Assembly: GCA_036351055.1 (NCBI GenBank) | Contig: JAZBOH010000208.1 | Location: 4,318-68,317 of the forward strand | Reading direction: 5' to 3' | DNA: 64,000 nucleotides | Origin: JABDPF01 sp036351055 | Lineage (GTDB): Bacteria; Pseudomonadota; Gammaproteobacteria; Xanthomonadales; SZUA-36 | In this document: positions 25,850 to 34,394 of the stretch, one piece after another | How the letters are laid out: every line of letters begins with the position of its first letter | How positions within the stretch are numbered: the stretch's first letter is position 1 | Position numbers and translations under genes: made by a program | Notes under the pieces: model-generated | Told to the model about the DNA's origin: nothing | Database searches by the model: none | Seen by the model: only the letters and a program-made list of their open reading frames with translations

Positions 25850-27193
25850 TTTCTTCACGCGGGCGTAAATGTCTTCACGGGCGGTTTGCAGCAGGGCGTC
25901 CCTGTCCAGCGAGGCCAGGATGGCTTTTGCCGTTTCACGCGGTCCGGAGTTGCCCCAGGATTTACCTTTACTGAACCAGGACTGGGCCATTTTCCCGGTC
26001 AGGTAAGTCGCGTACCAGGCGAGTGCACCCTGGGAGGTCGCCGTCAGCACCGTGGACAGCCCGACACTTGCGGTTTTCAGTGCGCTGGCCGCGAGGTTCA
26101 CACCCCAGTAGGCGCCCATCAAGGCGACCAGTTGTGCCGAGATGGTGAGCAAGAGTTTCGAAGCCTCCCTGCGGGACAGGCGAAACCCGTAAACTTCGCC
26201 CAGGTGGATCACCAGCGCGATGTCCGTGCCGGCAGCCGCCAGCAGGTCTGCCACAGGCACCGGATTGAAGGCGACCAGAAGGCCCTTGGCAACGCAGTAC
26301 TTGCGGATTATTTTCTCGGCGACTGTCTTCCGGGCAGCGACGATGCGCGTCGCGACTTTCTCGTCCAGTTCGCTGGCAAAAAGTGCCGCGTTCAGGGCCG
26401 CAAGTGCCTCCCCCCTGGATTCGATATGGGCCCACAGCTGTTCCTTGAGTTCGGCGGTTTCCGGCGGCCGATCACGCAGACTTTCATGCTCCCCGCCGTT
26501 GGCATCGACAACGATGACCGTTTCTGGCCGGGGGTCTGCACTGGCGGGGATAATGCACTCCTGCGTCAAAATGCCGTCGCAGCGCGCCAGCAGCCGCTCC
26601 CGCAGCAGTCCGAGTTCACCCGCCGTGTAACGGTCCGCCTTATTGAGCACCAGGAGAACCGCGCGGTTGCTGTTGACAAGTTGTTCCAGTGACTGGAATT
26701 CGGACCGGGTCAGGTCACCCTCACATACCATCAGGACAATATCTGCTCGCCGGCTGATACGCCGGGCCAGTTCGGACCGTTCCTCGCCGTCCATCTCATC
26801 GATACCGGGCGTGTCGATCAGCACCACGTTGCCGTCACGGTGTGACCGCCATGCGGCACGATCTTCTTGCCGGGTCTCGCCATGCAGCGGGCTGGTACTG
26901 AATGACGCTTTCTGCAGAAGTGCGTTCAGCAGGGATGATTTGCCGACGCCCACGCGGCCATAGGCGGCGATGTGGATTTCGCTGTCGTGCAGCTTGTTTG
27001 AAATGGCCGCAATCTCCTCGAACTCTTCGGCCAATTCGGCCCGTACCGAAGCGGGGATGTGCGTATCCTCGATCAGTTCGCGAATATTGCGGTTGGCCTC
27101 CAGCAGGTGCTGGTCAGGTCTTGTCTCGTTCTTTTCCCGTCCTGGAGACTGCCATTTTTGCAAAATGGACTGCACCTGATTCCAGATGTTCAT
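25847..27193 (-). CDS. membrane-associated dynamin/Era-like GTPase with C-terminal DUF697-like region
   Basis: A 448-residue GTP-binding protein. G1 is GRVGVGKSS (79-87), G3 is DTPG (127-130) and G4 is NKAD (184-187). A helical region follows, then a hydrophobic C-terminal block (LLLTISAQLVALMGAYWGVNLAASAL, about 355-410) of the DUF697 type that probably inserts into or lies on the inner membrane. It is the second gene of a pair: its start at 27193, with GAGGAC about 10 nt upstream, lies 80 bp inside the upstream GTPase gene in another frame. The two may form a heteromeric membrane GTPase. The biological role is unknown. Confidence 0.87.
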   Translation of the reverse strand: MNIWNQVQSILQKWQSPGREKNETRPDQHLLEANRNIRELIEDTHIPASVRAELAEEFEEIAAISNKLHDSEIHIAAYGRVGVGKSSLLNALLQKASFSTSPLHGETRQEDRAAWRSHRDGNVVLIDTPGIDEMDGEERSELARRISRRADIVLMVCEGDLTRSEFQSLEQLVNSNRAVLLVLNKADRYTAGELGLLRERLLARCDGILTQECIIPASADPRPETVIVVDANGGEHESLRDRPPETAELKEQLWAHIESRGEALAALNAALFASELDEKVATRIVAARKTVAEKIIRKYCVAKGLLVAFNPVPVADLLAAAGTDIALVIHLGEVYGFRLSRREASKLLLTISAQLVALMGAYWGVNLAASALKTASVGLSTVLTATSQGALAWYATYLTGKMAQSWFSKGKSWGNSGPRETAKAILASLDRDALLQTAREDIYARVKK

Positions 27194-28580
27194 GCAAGAG
27201 GTCCTCGAATGCTTCAGCGGCCGGGTATGCGCGCAGTTCGCCGCGGCTGGCCATGGTGGCGGCCGCGGCCCGGCCGAGGCTGTCGAAAATCATGCCGTAG
27301 GCCACCGCGTGCACCACGCCGCCCGAGATGGTCCCAAGGCCCGGGAAGGCCTTGAGCGCGTTGCCGGTAATAGCCAGCGTCAGGGCCGTCATGTTTTTTA
27401 CCTTGTTACCCGCCAGCTGGATAAAAGATTCGATCTCGATTTCCTTGACCGGCACGTCGTACAAAGCCGACAGTTCCCTGATCAGCTTCGTGGCCAGTAC
27501 GCCCTGGATGACCAGGTCCGAGCCGGGCGCAACCGCGGCGAGAGCACCGATCACCGCGCGGCGCGAGTATTTGCCGACCAACTCGTCGGCCTTGTCTTCC
27601 CGGTGCCGGTCTTTCGCCTCGTCGAGCTTTTCGCTGGCCAGGGTCAATACGGCCGTTTCACGCAGGGATTCCATCAATTCCTGGTCCTGGTCCAGGTGCC
27701 GCTGCACGGTTTTACGTAAACGGTCGATGTCCGGCCGGCGCTCACGCGTGTCGCGTTGCTCGATGCCTTCCCCCAGCATGCGGATGACTTCCTCGCGCCC
27801 GCCCGTACTGATGGCGATGACATCGTTTCTGGCCAGGCCGGTCTTTCGGCTGATTTCGGCCAACAGTGTGCCCAGCTCGTCATCAGAGAAGCGATCCGAC
27901 TTGTTCAGGGCCAGGACCAGCGGTTTCTGCAGGTCCCGCAAGAGTTGTACCTGCTCCGCCTGGCTTCCCGTCAGGTCACTGTCGCAAAGAAAAATGACCA
28001 GGTGCGCGCGCCGTGCTTCCTCGAGTGCTTCACTGTCATTGTCCAGGTTGAAGCCGGGGAGGTCTGCGATCACCACCCGGTCACCGGACGGCGCCTGCCA
28101 GGAATAGTGGTGGATCGCCATGGTGGTTCCGGCGCGCGGATCGGACTCGGCTTCGGCATCTGGCAGCAGGGCCTTGACCAGGCTGCTCTTGCCGCTGCTT
28201 ACTTCGCCAAAGACCGCTACGTAGATTTCACCGCTGCCGCGGCGGCGGCGTTGTTCCTGCAACTCCTGCAGTGCGCCGGATACATCGACTCCCTGGCGCG
28301 CCGACTCGACCAGTTCCTGCTGCAGGGCTTCCGTGTTGAGTTCCCTTTTTTCTTCCCGGGCCGGCTTTTTTTTCGCCGGGCGAAACCAGTTCCAGAACAG
28401 CACCAGGGTCAGCAGGGGCAGGCCCGCCAGGACGACGCCATAGCCGATCTGGACCCATAAAGGCGCCTGTTTCAGGTAGTGCCAAACCGTCAGGGCCGTT
28501 TCCGAGGCTATCAGCACCAGGAACAGGACCAGGAAAGACAGGATCAGGATGGCGACCGAGATGAGTAAACGTAGGGGCAT
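27114..28580 (-). CDS. two-helix membrane GTPase with DUF697-like C terminus
   Basis: The 488 residues start with two membrane helices (about 5-27 and 42-64), then a charged linker (RPAKKKPAREEKRELN), then a GTPase domain. G1 is GEVSSGKSS (125-133), the switch threonines follow GTT (151-153), G3 is DLPG (173-176) and G4 is NKSD (226-229). After a helical arm comes the hydrophobic C-terminal block with LAITGNALKAFPGLGTISGGVVHAVAYGMIFDSLGRA. The architecture resembles bacterial YcjX/YfjP or dynamin-like small GTPases without matching any characterised one. It is paralogous in layout to the next gene, with which it overlaps by 80 bp. The gene is divergent from a histidine-kinase-like gene. Confidence 0.87.
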   Translation of the reverse strand: MPLRLLISVAILILSFLVLFLVLIASETALTVWHYLKQAPLWVQIGYGVVLAGLPLLTLVLFWNWFRPAKKKPAREEKRELNTEALQQELVESARQGVDVSGALQELQEQRRRRGSGEIYVAVFGEVSSGKSSLVKALLPDAEAESDPRAGTTMAIHHYSWQAPSGDRVVIADLPGFNLDNDSEALEEARRAHLVIFLCDSDLTGSQAEQVQLLRDLQKPLVLALNKSDRFSDDELGTLLAEISRKTGLARNDVIAISTGGREEVIRMLGEGIEQRDTRERRPDIDRLRKTVQRHLDQDQELMESLRETAVLTLASEKLDEAKDRHREDKADELVGKYSRRAVIGALAAVAPGSDLVIQGVLATKLIRELSALYDVPVKEIEIESFIQLAGNKVKNMTALTLAITGNALKAFPGLGTISGGVVHAVAYGMIFDSLGRAAAATMASRGELRAYPAAEAFEDLLHEHLESGAVHFAKMAVSRTGKERDKT

Positions 28581-28639
28581 GGTGTCCGAATTTGCTGATC
28601 TGGGTCGAGAATATCATGTACCAAACGTCACGGTCGCGG

Positions 28640-28668
28640 TTGATTCCCCCCGGCAAGGGCTGTAAATT
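28640..28668 (+). promoter_or_regulatory. putative promoter of the histidine-kinase-like gene
   Basis: TTGATT (28640-28645) and TAAATT (28663-28668) are separated by 17 bp, each a four-or-better match to the sigma70 consensus. Transcription would start near 28675 and give a leader of about 68 nt containing the hairpin at 28681-28730. Confidence 0.45.
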
Positions 28669-28680
28669 TATTCCCTGTGG

Positions 28681-28730
28681 GCACCGCGCGCCCCGCATGC
28701 CCTCCCTGGCGGGAGGCTGATTCGCGGTGC
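28681..28730 (+). promoter_or_regulatory. 5'-UTR hairpin just before a ribosome binding site
   Basis: GCACCGCG (28681-28688) pairs perfectly with 28723-28730, and inside it CCTCCC pairs with GGGAGG. The structure ends directly before the AGGGGGACT Shine-Dalgarno of the gene at 28743. It may modulate translation; no known riboswitch class is recognised. Confidence 0.4.
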
Positions 28731-28742
28731 AGGGGGACTCAA

Positions 28743-29816
28743 ATGGGGCAATCTTCAAACCACGCTAACACGGCCGTTTTCACGGTATCCGACCTTTCCG
28801 TACTCAGGCACGAACTGGCCAATGTCCTGAACGGACTTACCGGTATGGCAGGCCTGTTGCGGTCAGCGGGTCTGCCACCGGAACAGGAACGATGGCTGGA
28901 CGCCATCGAGCAGTCTGCGCAACAGATGCAATTCCTGGTGCACAGCGAAATGCAGCCGGGCGGCGAGTGTGTTGCCGCGGATGCTCCGGTCCGCTGCAAA
29001 TTCAATGGCGTCAGCCTGCTCGAACGGGTCATTACTGCCCATACACCGCTTGCCGGGGCAAAAGGACTGAAGTTGCTGCTGCTTGTCTCGCCGGACCTTC
29101 CGGTTTACTGGCGGGGGCATGAACGCCTCTTGCGGCAGTTGCTGGATAACCTCCTGGGCAATGCCATCAAGTTCACCGACAGCGGCCGGGTGTCGCTTGA
29201 AGCCCGGCCTGCAGAAAACCGGGCGCTAAAGCTGCTCGTCCGGGACACGGGAACAGGTATCCCCGCTGCAGACAGGGAGCGGGTTTTCGAGGCCGGCGCG
29301 AGGGGAGGCAACGCTGTGGGCCGGCCTGGCCGTGGCCTGGGCCTTGCGCTGTGCCGGAAGATCGCAGGGTTGATGGGTGGCCGGATCAGCTGCGCTCCAG
29401 CAGCGAAAGGTGGTACACGTTTCGAAGTCACACTGCCCGGAATGACGCTCCAGGGCGACGGGAGACGACTGCCCTCGCTCGCATTGTCATCGGTTTCCTG
29501 TACCTTGCAACTTGAACGGCCACTGGGGACCATGACAGCCAACTTTCTGGAGCGCATCGGTGTCAGCTGGCATCACCGCGGGACGCAGTCAGCCGGCAAG
29601 GCCGGCGCCAGGCTACTGGTTTCTATCAGCGAGTGCAGGCCGCAAGAGAAAACGGCCTGGCCGGGACTTGTCCTTCGGGTCAATGGTTACCCGGAAATTT
29701 CCGACCCGGTCTTGCTGCGGCCGCCGATACTCGAGTCAGCGCTCGAACAGTGCTTGCTGCGCCTTGCACTGGCCTGGCGTTGGCACGGAATCAGCCCTGG
29801 TGATAGGCGGGGCTGA
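28743..29816 (+). CDS. soluble sensor-histidine-kinase-like protein without sensor domain
   Basis: A 357-residue protein that begins almost directly with an H-box (LRHELANVLNGLTGMAGLL, His23). The N-box is LLDNLLGNAIKFT, the G1 box DTGTGIP and the G2 box GRGLGLALCRKIAGLMGG. There is no signal peptide, membrane helix or PAS domain. The last ~110 residues after the kinase core (TLQLERPLGTMTANFLERIGVSW...) resemble a degenerate receiver-like or second-domain remnant, but no phospho-acceptor Asp motif is clear. I chose ATG 28743, with GGGGG 8 nt upstream, over an in-frame ATG at 28677 that lies at the promoter. No response regulator is adjacent. Its 3' end overlaps convergent hemE by 26 bp. Confidence 0.85.
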   Translation: MGQSSNHANTAVFTVSDLSVLRHELANVLNGLTGMAGLLRSAGLPPEQERWLDAIEQSAQQMQFLVHSEMQPGGECVAADAPVRCKFNGVSLLERVITAHTPLAGAKGLKLLLLVSPDLPVYWRGHERLLRQLLDNLLGNAIKFTDSGRVSLEARPAENRALKLLVRDTGTGIPAADRERVFEAGARGGNAVGRPGRGLGLALCRKIAGLMGGRISCAPAAKGGTRFEVTLPGMTLQGDGRRLPSLALSSVSCTLQLERPLGTMTANFLERIGVSWHHRGTQSAGKAGARLLVSISECRPQEKTAWPGLVLRVNGYPEISDPVLLRPPILESALEQCLLRLALAWRWHGISPGDRRG

Positions 29817-30855
29817 GTTCCCGTACTGCGTCGACCAGGGCCGCCAGGTGTTCCGGGTTGACGTCCGGCGTAATGCCGTGCCCCAGGTTGAAAACATGAC
29901 CTTCGCCGTGTCCGAAACTGGCCAGGGTTTGACCTGCTTCCCGGCGAACGACTTCCGGGCTGGCCAGCAGGATGGAGGGGTCGAGGTTGCCCTGCAGCGC
30001 GACGCGGTCGCCGACGCGTTGCCTGGCCTCAGACAGGGTGATGGTCCAGTCGACACCCAGCGCATCGCAGCCACTGTCGGCCAGCGCCTCCAGTTGCGTA
30101 TTGCAGCCCTTGCTGAACAGGATGACCGGTATCTTGCGTCCTTCATGTTCCCTTTTCAGGCCGGCGACGATCTGTTGCATGTAGCGCAGAGAGAACTCAC
30201 GATAAGCATTGAAGGACAATGCACCGCCCCATGTATCGAATATCTGCACGCCCTGGGCGCCGCTCTCGATCTGTGCGTTCAGGTAATCGGTTACCGTGTC
30301 GGCCAGTTTGCTCAGCAGAAGATGCGCAGTTTCCGGTTCCTGGTAAACCAGTCTCTTGGCCTTGCCAAAAGTCTTGCTTGAGCCGCCTTCGATCATGTAG
30401 GTGGCAAGCGTCCAGGGACTGCCGCTGAAGCCAAGAAGGGGGACCTTTCCGCCAAGCTCTTTGCGTGTCAGGGAAATGGCGTCCATCACGTATTGCAGCG
30501 AAGACGCGATATCCGGTCGTGGCAGTTTTTCGATCTCGGCGCGGGAGGAGACCGGGCGTTCAAACTTGGGCCCTTCTCCGGTTTCAAAATACAGGCCCAT
30601 GCCCATGGCGTCGGGTATGGTCAGGATGTCGGAGAAGATGATCGCCGCGTCCAGTTCAAAGCGGCGCAGGGGTTGCAATGTCACTTCACAGGCCAGTTCG
30701 GGGTTCTGGCAGAGGTTCATGAAACTGCCGGCTTCTGCACGGGTTTTCAGGTATTCGGGCAGGTAGCGCCCGGCCTGGCGCATGATCCACACCGGCGTGC
30801 GATCGACCGGTTGGCGCAACAGGGCTTTCAGCAGAAGGTCGTTTTTCAGTTCCAT
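29791..30855 (-). CDS. hemE: uroporphyrinogen decarboxylase
   Basis: HemE decarboxylates the four acetate side chains of uroporphyrinogen III to give coproporphyrinogen III in haem synthesis. The 354 residues match the family length. The N-terminal active-site block is TPVWIMRQAGRYLPEY (about 20-35), followed by the Asp-containing FSDILTIPDAMGMGL and GFSGSPWTLATYMIEGGSS. The C-terminal GHGITPDVNPEHLAALVDAV is typical. It lies 28 nt after aroB on the minus strand, so aroK-aroB-hemE are probably one transcript. Confidence 0.98.
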   Translation of the reverse strand: MELKNDLLLKALLRQPVDRTPVWIMRQAGRYLPEYLKTRAEAGSFMNLCQNPELACEVTLQPLRRFELDAAIIFSDILTIPDAMGMGLYFETGEGPKFERPVSSRAEIEKLPRPDIASSLQYVMDAISLTRKELGGKVPLLGFSGSPWTLATYMIEGGSSKTFGKAKRLVYQEPETAHLLLSKLADTVTDYLNAQIESGAQGVQIFDTWGGALSFNAYREFSLRYMQQIVAGLKREHEGRKIPVILFSKGCNTQLEALADSGCDALGVDWTITLSEARQRVGDRVALQGNLDPSILLASPEVVRREAGQTLASFGHGEGHVFNLGHGITPDVNPEHLAALVDAVRELSPAYHQG

Positions 30856-30883
30856 AGTTTTTTCCTCAATGTTCTGCGCGGCT

Positions 30884-31963
30884 TCAGCCCATGCTGTTCT
30901 GTATCGCGGCGCTTATTTCCCGGTGCGAACTACCATTATCCACCACGGCCTTGCCGATCGAGTGCAGCAGAACCAGGCGCAGGCCGCTGGCAATGGCCTT
31001 CTTGTCCAGGGCCAGGGCTTCGCCCAGGCCTTCTGCCGACATGTTCCCCGGAATGCTCACGGGCAGGCCGAATGACTCCAGTAGCGCCGCCAGGCGTTTT
31101 GCGGTGCCGCTTGCACAGAGGCCCCGGCTTTCACTCAGGCGGGCGGCTGTGACCATTCCGATAGAAACGGCTTCGCCGTGCAGGAACTTGGAATAGGCGG
31201 TTTCGGATTCCAATGCGTGGCCGAAACTGTGTCCGAAGTTCAACAGGGCCCGGACCCCAGCCTCCTTCTCATCCTGCCGTACGATGTCGGCCTTGTTCAA
31301 CACGGAACGTTCGATCAGGTAGTCGACGGCCCAGTTTTCACGGGCCGAGATGGCCGGGGCATTGTTTTCAAGCCACTCAAAAAATGGCTTATCGCAGATG
31401 GCGCCGTACTTTACCACTTCAGCCAGGCCGGCGTTGAATTCCCGGGCCTGCAGGGTATCGAGCGTGGCCGAATCGATCAAGACCGTGGCCGGTTGGTGGA
31501 AAGCGCCAACCAGGTTTTTGCCGCGTACGTGGTTGACCCCGGTCTTGCCGCCAACCGAGGCGTCGACCTGGGCCAGTAGCGTGGTCGGCACCTGTAAGAA
31601 TCGTATTCCACGCATATAGCTGGCCGCGGCGAATCCGCTGATATCGCCCACCACACCGCCACCCAGGGCGACGATACTGGCGTCCCGGCGGGCCTGCATC
31701 TCCACCAGGCGGTCCAGGATGCCCTGCCAGGTTTCGACGGTCTTGAATTGTTCTCCGTCCGGTATGACGTGGACCTCGCAGCCACGGCTTCCAATCGTGC
31801 TCAGCAGGGTTTCCAGGTAGAGCGGCGCCACGGTCTCGTTGCTTACGACCAGTATTTTTCCGTTACCAAGGTGTTGGTCCCAAAGCCCGCTTTCCAGGAG
31901 CAAGCCCCGGCCCAGGTAGACCGGGTAGGAATTGGCAGGCAGTTCGATATTTATGGTTTTCAT
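30884..31963 (-). CDS. aroB: 3-dehydroquinate synthase
   Basis: AroB converts DAHP to 3-dehydroquinate, the second shikimate-pathway step, using NAD and a divalent metal. The 359 residues show the NAD-binding GDGEQFKT-like block (IPDGEQFKTVETW), GGGVVGDISGFAAASYMRG with the conserved glycine-rich turn, QVPTTLLAQVDASVGGKTGVNH and the metal-binding EVVKYG ... HSFGHALE. The start codon overlaps the aroK stop (ATGA, 31960-31963). Confidence 0.98.
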   Translation of the reverse strand: MKTINIELPANSYPVYLGRGLLLESGLWDQHLGNGKILVVSNETVAPLYLETLLSTIGSRGCEVHVIPDGEQFKTVETWQGILDRLVEMQARRDASIVALGGGVVGDISGFAAASYMRGIRFLQVPTTLLAQVDASVGGKTGVNHVRGKNLVGAFHQPATVLIDSATLDTLQAREFNAGLAEVVKYGAICDKPFFEWLENNAPAISARENWAVDYLIERSVLNKADIVRQDEKEAGVRALLNFGHSFGHALESETAYSKFLHGEAVSIGMVTAARLSESRGLCASGTAKRLAALLESFGLPVSIPGNMSAEGLGEALALDKKAIASGLRLVLLHSIGKAVVDNGSSHREISAAIQNSMG

Positions 31964-32505
31964 TCAGTATTCCCGTACGAAAGGATAAGCCGCGCCAGGT
32001 CGGCCGCTACGGCGTCCAGCCCGCGGTTCTGGGCCGGAAACTCGATGTCGGCGATTTCCCGGTACAAGGGGTTTCTCTGCTCGGCGAGGCGCGTCAGTCT
32101 GTCTCTGCGGTCAGGCGTTTGCAACAGTGGCCTGGATTTGTCGCGGCCCAGCCGGCGCAGCTGCTGCTGCACCGAGGTCCGCATATAGACGACCAGGCCG
32201 GTTTCGCGGAGTATTTTCCGGTTTTCCTCTCTGAGGATGGCGCCACCCCCCGTTGCAATCAGAACGCCCGGTTGGGCGGTCAGTTCCTGCAGCATACGTG
32301 TCTCACGTGCGCGGAATCCTTCCTCGCCTTCCACGTCGAAAATAAGGGTAACGCTGGCGCCGGTCTGGGCTTCGATTTCCTGGTCGCAGTCCAGGAAGCG
32401 CAGTCCGAGCCGCGCCGCCAGGCGCTGTCCGATGGTCGTTTTTCCGGAACCCATCGGTCCGATGAGGTAAATGTTGCGCTCAAGCCTGTCCACGGAGCCC
32501 CTCAT
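31960..32505 (-). CDS. aroK: shikimate kinase
   Basis: AroK phosphorylates shikimate at the 3-hydroxyl with ATP. The 181 residues carry the P-loop GPMGSGKTT (about 17-25), DCDQEIE for shikimate binding, the motif GGGAIL and the lid RTSVQQQLRRL with the catalytic arginine. The start is taken at ATG 32505 (MRGSVDRLERNIYLIG); a TTG three codons upstream is an alternative. In many relatives aroK-aroB follow pilQ, but here they are separated from pilus genes and diverge from the exosortase operon. Confidence 0.97.
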   Translation of the reverse strand: MRGSVDRLERNIYLIGPMGSGKTTIGQRLAARLGLRFLDCDQEIEAQTGASVTLIFDVEGEEGFRARETRMLQELTAQPGVLIATGGGAILREENRKILRETGLVVYMRTSVQQQLRRLGRDKSRPLLQTPDRRDRLTRLAEQRNPLYREIADIEFPAQNRGLDAVAADLARLILSYGNTE

Positions 32506-32573
32506 AGCGTGCAACCGGCCCAGAACTTGGGTAACATTGCCGGCATTCCGGGATTTCCCCGTGGCAGAGTCCT

Positions 32574-33128
32574 ATGATCCGCTTTTTCGTTTTATTTACA
32601 GTCTTGTTGGTTGGCCTATTCACGCTGGAGATTCTACAGACGGCGGAAATCTACGTCATCCTGCCATTTACATCCTTTATCGCAGATATCAGTGCATGGC
32701 TTATCCAGTTATTCGATGACAACGTGGTTTCCGTTTCCAACGTGATCCGCGATAAGACCACCGGGTTCGGTGTGCGGGTCGAACGCGGGTGCAACGGGGT
32801 GGAGGCGCTGATCATTCTGTTTTCCGCCATATTTGCGTTTCCCGCGCCTCTGAAAAACAAGTTGATCGGTTTTGTCATCGGGTTTTTCGCAATCCAGGGC
32901 TTGAACCTGGTGCGGATCGTCAGCCTCTTTTACCTTGGACAGTGGAACCAGGTGGCATTCGAGTGGTTCCACCTTTACCTGTGGCAGGCGCTGATTATCC
33001 TCGACGCCCTGGTGGTTTGGCTGATTTGGCTGCGAACCCTGCCGCAGGCCAAGGCCCGGCGGGCGCGGGAGGCAGAGGAAAGAAGCGAGGCTGAGGCATC
33101 CCAGGCGGATCAAACTCCGCAGGAATAG
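32574..33128 (+). CDS. xrtH: exosortase H
   Basis: A 184-residue integral membrane cysteine transpeptidase of the exosortase/archaeosortase superfamily. It is predicted to cleave and sort proteins with a C-terminal IPTLxxWG-type CTERM signal at the outer face of the cytoplasmic membrane. The catalytic residues are Cys73 in ERGCNGVEA, Arg114 in LNLVRIVSL and His133 in FEWFHLYLWQ. Four to five hydrophobic helices surround them. The short length matches XrtH rather than the long EpsH/XrtA type. No CTERM target protein is visible in this window. pdxH starts 3 nt downstream, so the genes share a transcript. Confidence 0.88.
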   Translation: MIRFFVLFTVLLVGLFTLEILQTAEIYVILPFTSFIADISAWLIQLFDDNVVSVSNVIRDKTTGFGVRVERGCNGVEALIILFSAIFAFPAPLKNKLIGFVIGFFAIQGLNLVRIVSLFYLGQWNQVAFEWFHLYLWQALIILDALVVWLIWLRTLPQAKARRAREAEERSEAEASQADQTPQE

Positions 33129-33131
33129 GCA

Positions 33132-33716
33132 ATGCTGCTCAGCGACGAAATCATCAGCGAGTTCAATCGCTTCTATAAAAAGGCGCGCGTTTCCGGTGAG
33201 CAGGAGCCGACGGCGATGGTCCTGGCGACCAGTGACGGTAAGGGCCTGGTGTCCTCACGCACCGTGTTGCTCAAGGCCCTGGATGAAAACGGATTTGTTT
33301 TTTTTACCAATACCCGCAGCCGCAAAGGCCGGCAGATGGATCAGTGCCCACGCGCCTCGGCCACGTTCCTGTGGAAAGCCAGCGGTTGCCAGGTGCAACT
33401 CGTGGGAACGGTTGCTCGGGTTGACGACGAGGCGGCAGACGCCTATTTCAGCACCCGCGACCGCGGCAGCCAGATTGGTGCCTGGGCATCCGACCAGTCG
33501 GCTCCGCTGGAGAGCAGGGAAGCCCTGATCGCCCGGGTAAAAGAACTCGAAGAAAAATATGCTGGCCAGGAAGTTCCCCGTCCTCCGCACTGGACCGGTT
33601 ACGTGCTCAGCCCGGAAACGGTCGAGTTCTGGACCCAGCGCGAGTTTCGCTTGCATGATCGTTTCCTCTACAGTCAACAGGATGGTCGCTGGGTAAAACA
33701 GCGCCTGAATCCCTGA
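33132..33716 (+). CDS. pdxH: pyridoxamine 5'-phosphate oxidase
   Basis: PdxH oxidises pyridoxine or pyridoxamine 5'-phosphate to pyridoxal phosphate with FMN. The 194 residues include AMVLATSDGKGLVSSRTVLLK (FMN binding, about 27-48), FVFFTNTRSRKGRQM and the C-terminal signature HWTGYVLSPETVEFWTQREFRLHDR with the FMN/PLP ligands. It sits in a tight operon: 3 nt after the exosortase gene and 7 nt before yjbQ. Confidence 0.97.
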   Translation: MLLSDEIISEFNRFYKKARVSGEQEPTAMVLATSDGKGLVSSRTVLLKALDENGFVFFTNTRSRKGRQMDQCPRASATFLWKASGCQVQLVGTVARVDDEAADAYFSTRDRGSQIGAWASDQSAPLESREALIARVKELEEKYAGQEVPRPPHWTGYVLSPETVEFWTQREFRLHDRFLYSQQDGRWVKQRLNP

Positions 33717-33723
33717 GTCCGCT

Positions 33724-34143
33724 ATGCCGTCCGGCACGACAACTATCGAAATCCGCACGCTGGGGCGCGGTTTTCAGAACATCGGGCAAGAACTCCAGGA
33801 CGCCGTGCGCCAGAGCGAAGTATGCGATGGCTTGTGTCATGTTTTTCTGCGCCACACCAGCGCTTCGCTGCTAATAACCGAAAATGCCGACCCTGACGTC
33901 CGGGTTGACCTCGAAAACTTCATCAGCAAGCTGGCCCCCGACGGCGACCCGGTGTATATCCACTCAATGGAAGGCCCCGACGACATGCCGGCTCACATCC
34001 GTTCAGTCCTGACCGCCTCGGAACTGAGCATCCCGGTCCGCAACGGCCGGCTCGCCCTCGGCACCTGGCAGGGCGCCTACCTCTGGGAACACCGGACCCG
34101 GCCGCACCACCGCCGCCTCGACATCACCATCATCGGCGTGTAA
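33724..34143 (+). CDS. YjbQ family (UPF0047) protein
   Basis: A 139-residue member of the YjbQ/UPF0047 family, which is annotated as a secondary thiamine-phosphate synthase-type enzyme on limited evidence. The conserved block is HVFLRHTSASLLITENADPDVRVDLE (about 38-63). The C-terminal part has LALGTWQGAYLWEHRTRPHHRRLDITIIGV with metal-binding histidines. It is the last gene of the xrtH-pdxH-yjbQ unit and is followed by a hairpin with a T-run. Confidence 0.92.
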   Translation: MPSGTTTIEIRTLGRGFQNIGQELQDAVRQSEVCDGLCHVFLRHTSASLLITENADPDVRVDLENFISKLAPDGDPVYIHSMEGPDDMPAHIRSVLTASELSIPVRNGRLALGTWQGAYLWEHRTRPHHRRLDITIIGV

Positions 34144-34254
34144 GCCCCCCAGGGGCCCACTGGTGAGTGCAATATTTGCTTACGATTGGTGGCCACGGTT
34201 TCTAAACCCGGGCGTGGTGGCGTATACAGAAGCGCTGAGTGTTCCAAACAAAAT

Positions 34255-34300
34255 GGGGCCGGATACATTTTCCGTCAATAAATGTATCCGGCCCCTTTTT
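34255..34300 (+). terminator. 16-bp palindromic hairpin with T-run (repeat copy 1)
   Basis: GGGGCCGGATACATTT (34255-34270) is perfectly complementary to 34280-34295 with a 9-nt loop, and five T follow. It can end the yjbQ transcript. It is also one of two related repeats in the 325-bp gap; the other is at 34395-34444. The bases 34144-34254 before it show nothing I can name. Confidence 0.75.
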
Positions 34301-34394
34301 CAAAACTTCATCACCGGCATCGGCCAGAGTTCACCAGGTGCTGTTGTGACGCGCTTTTCAGGGTGTATCAAGGTAAAAATGATGATGCGCCAAT

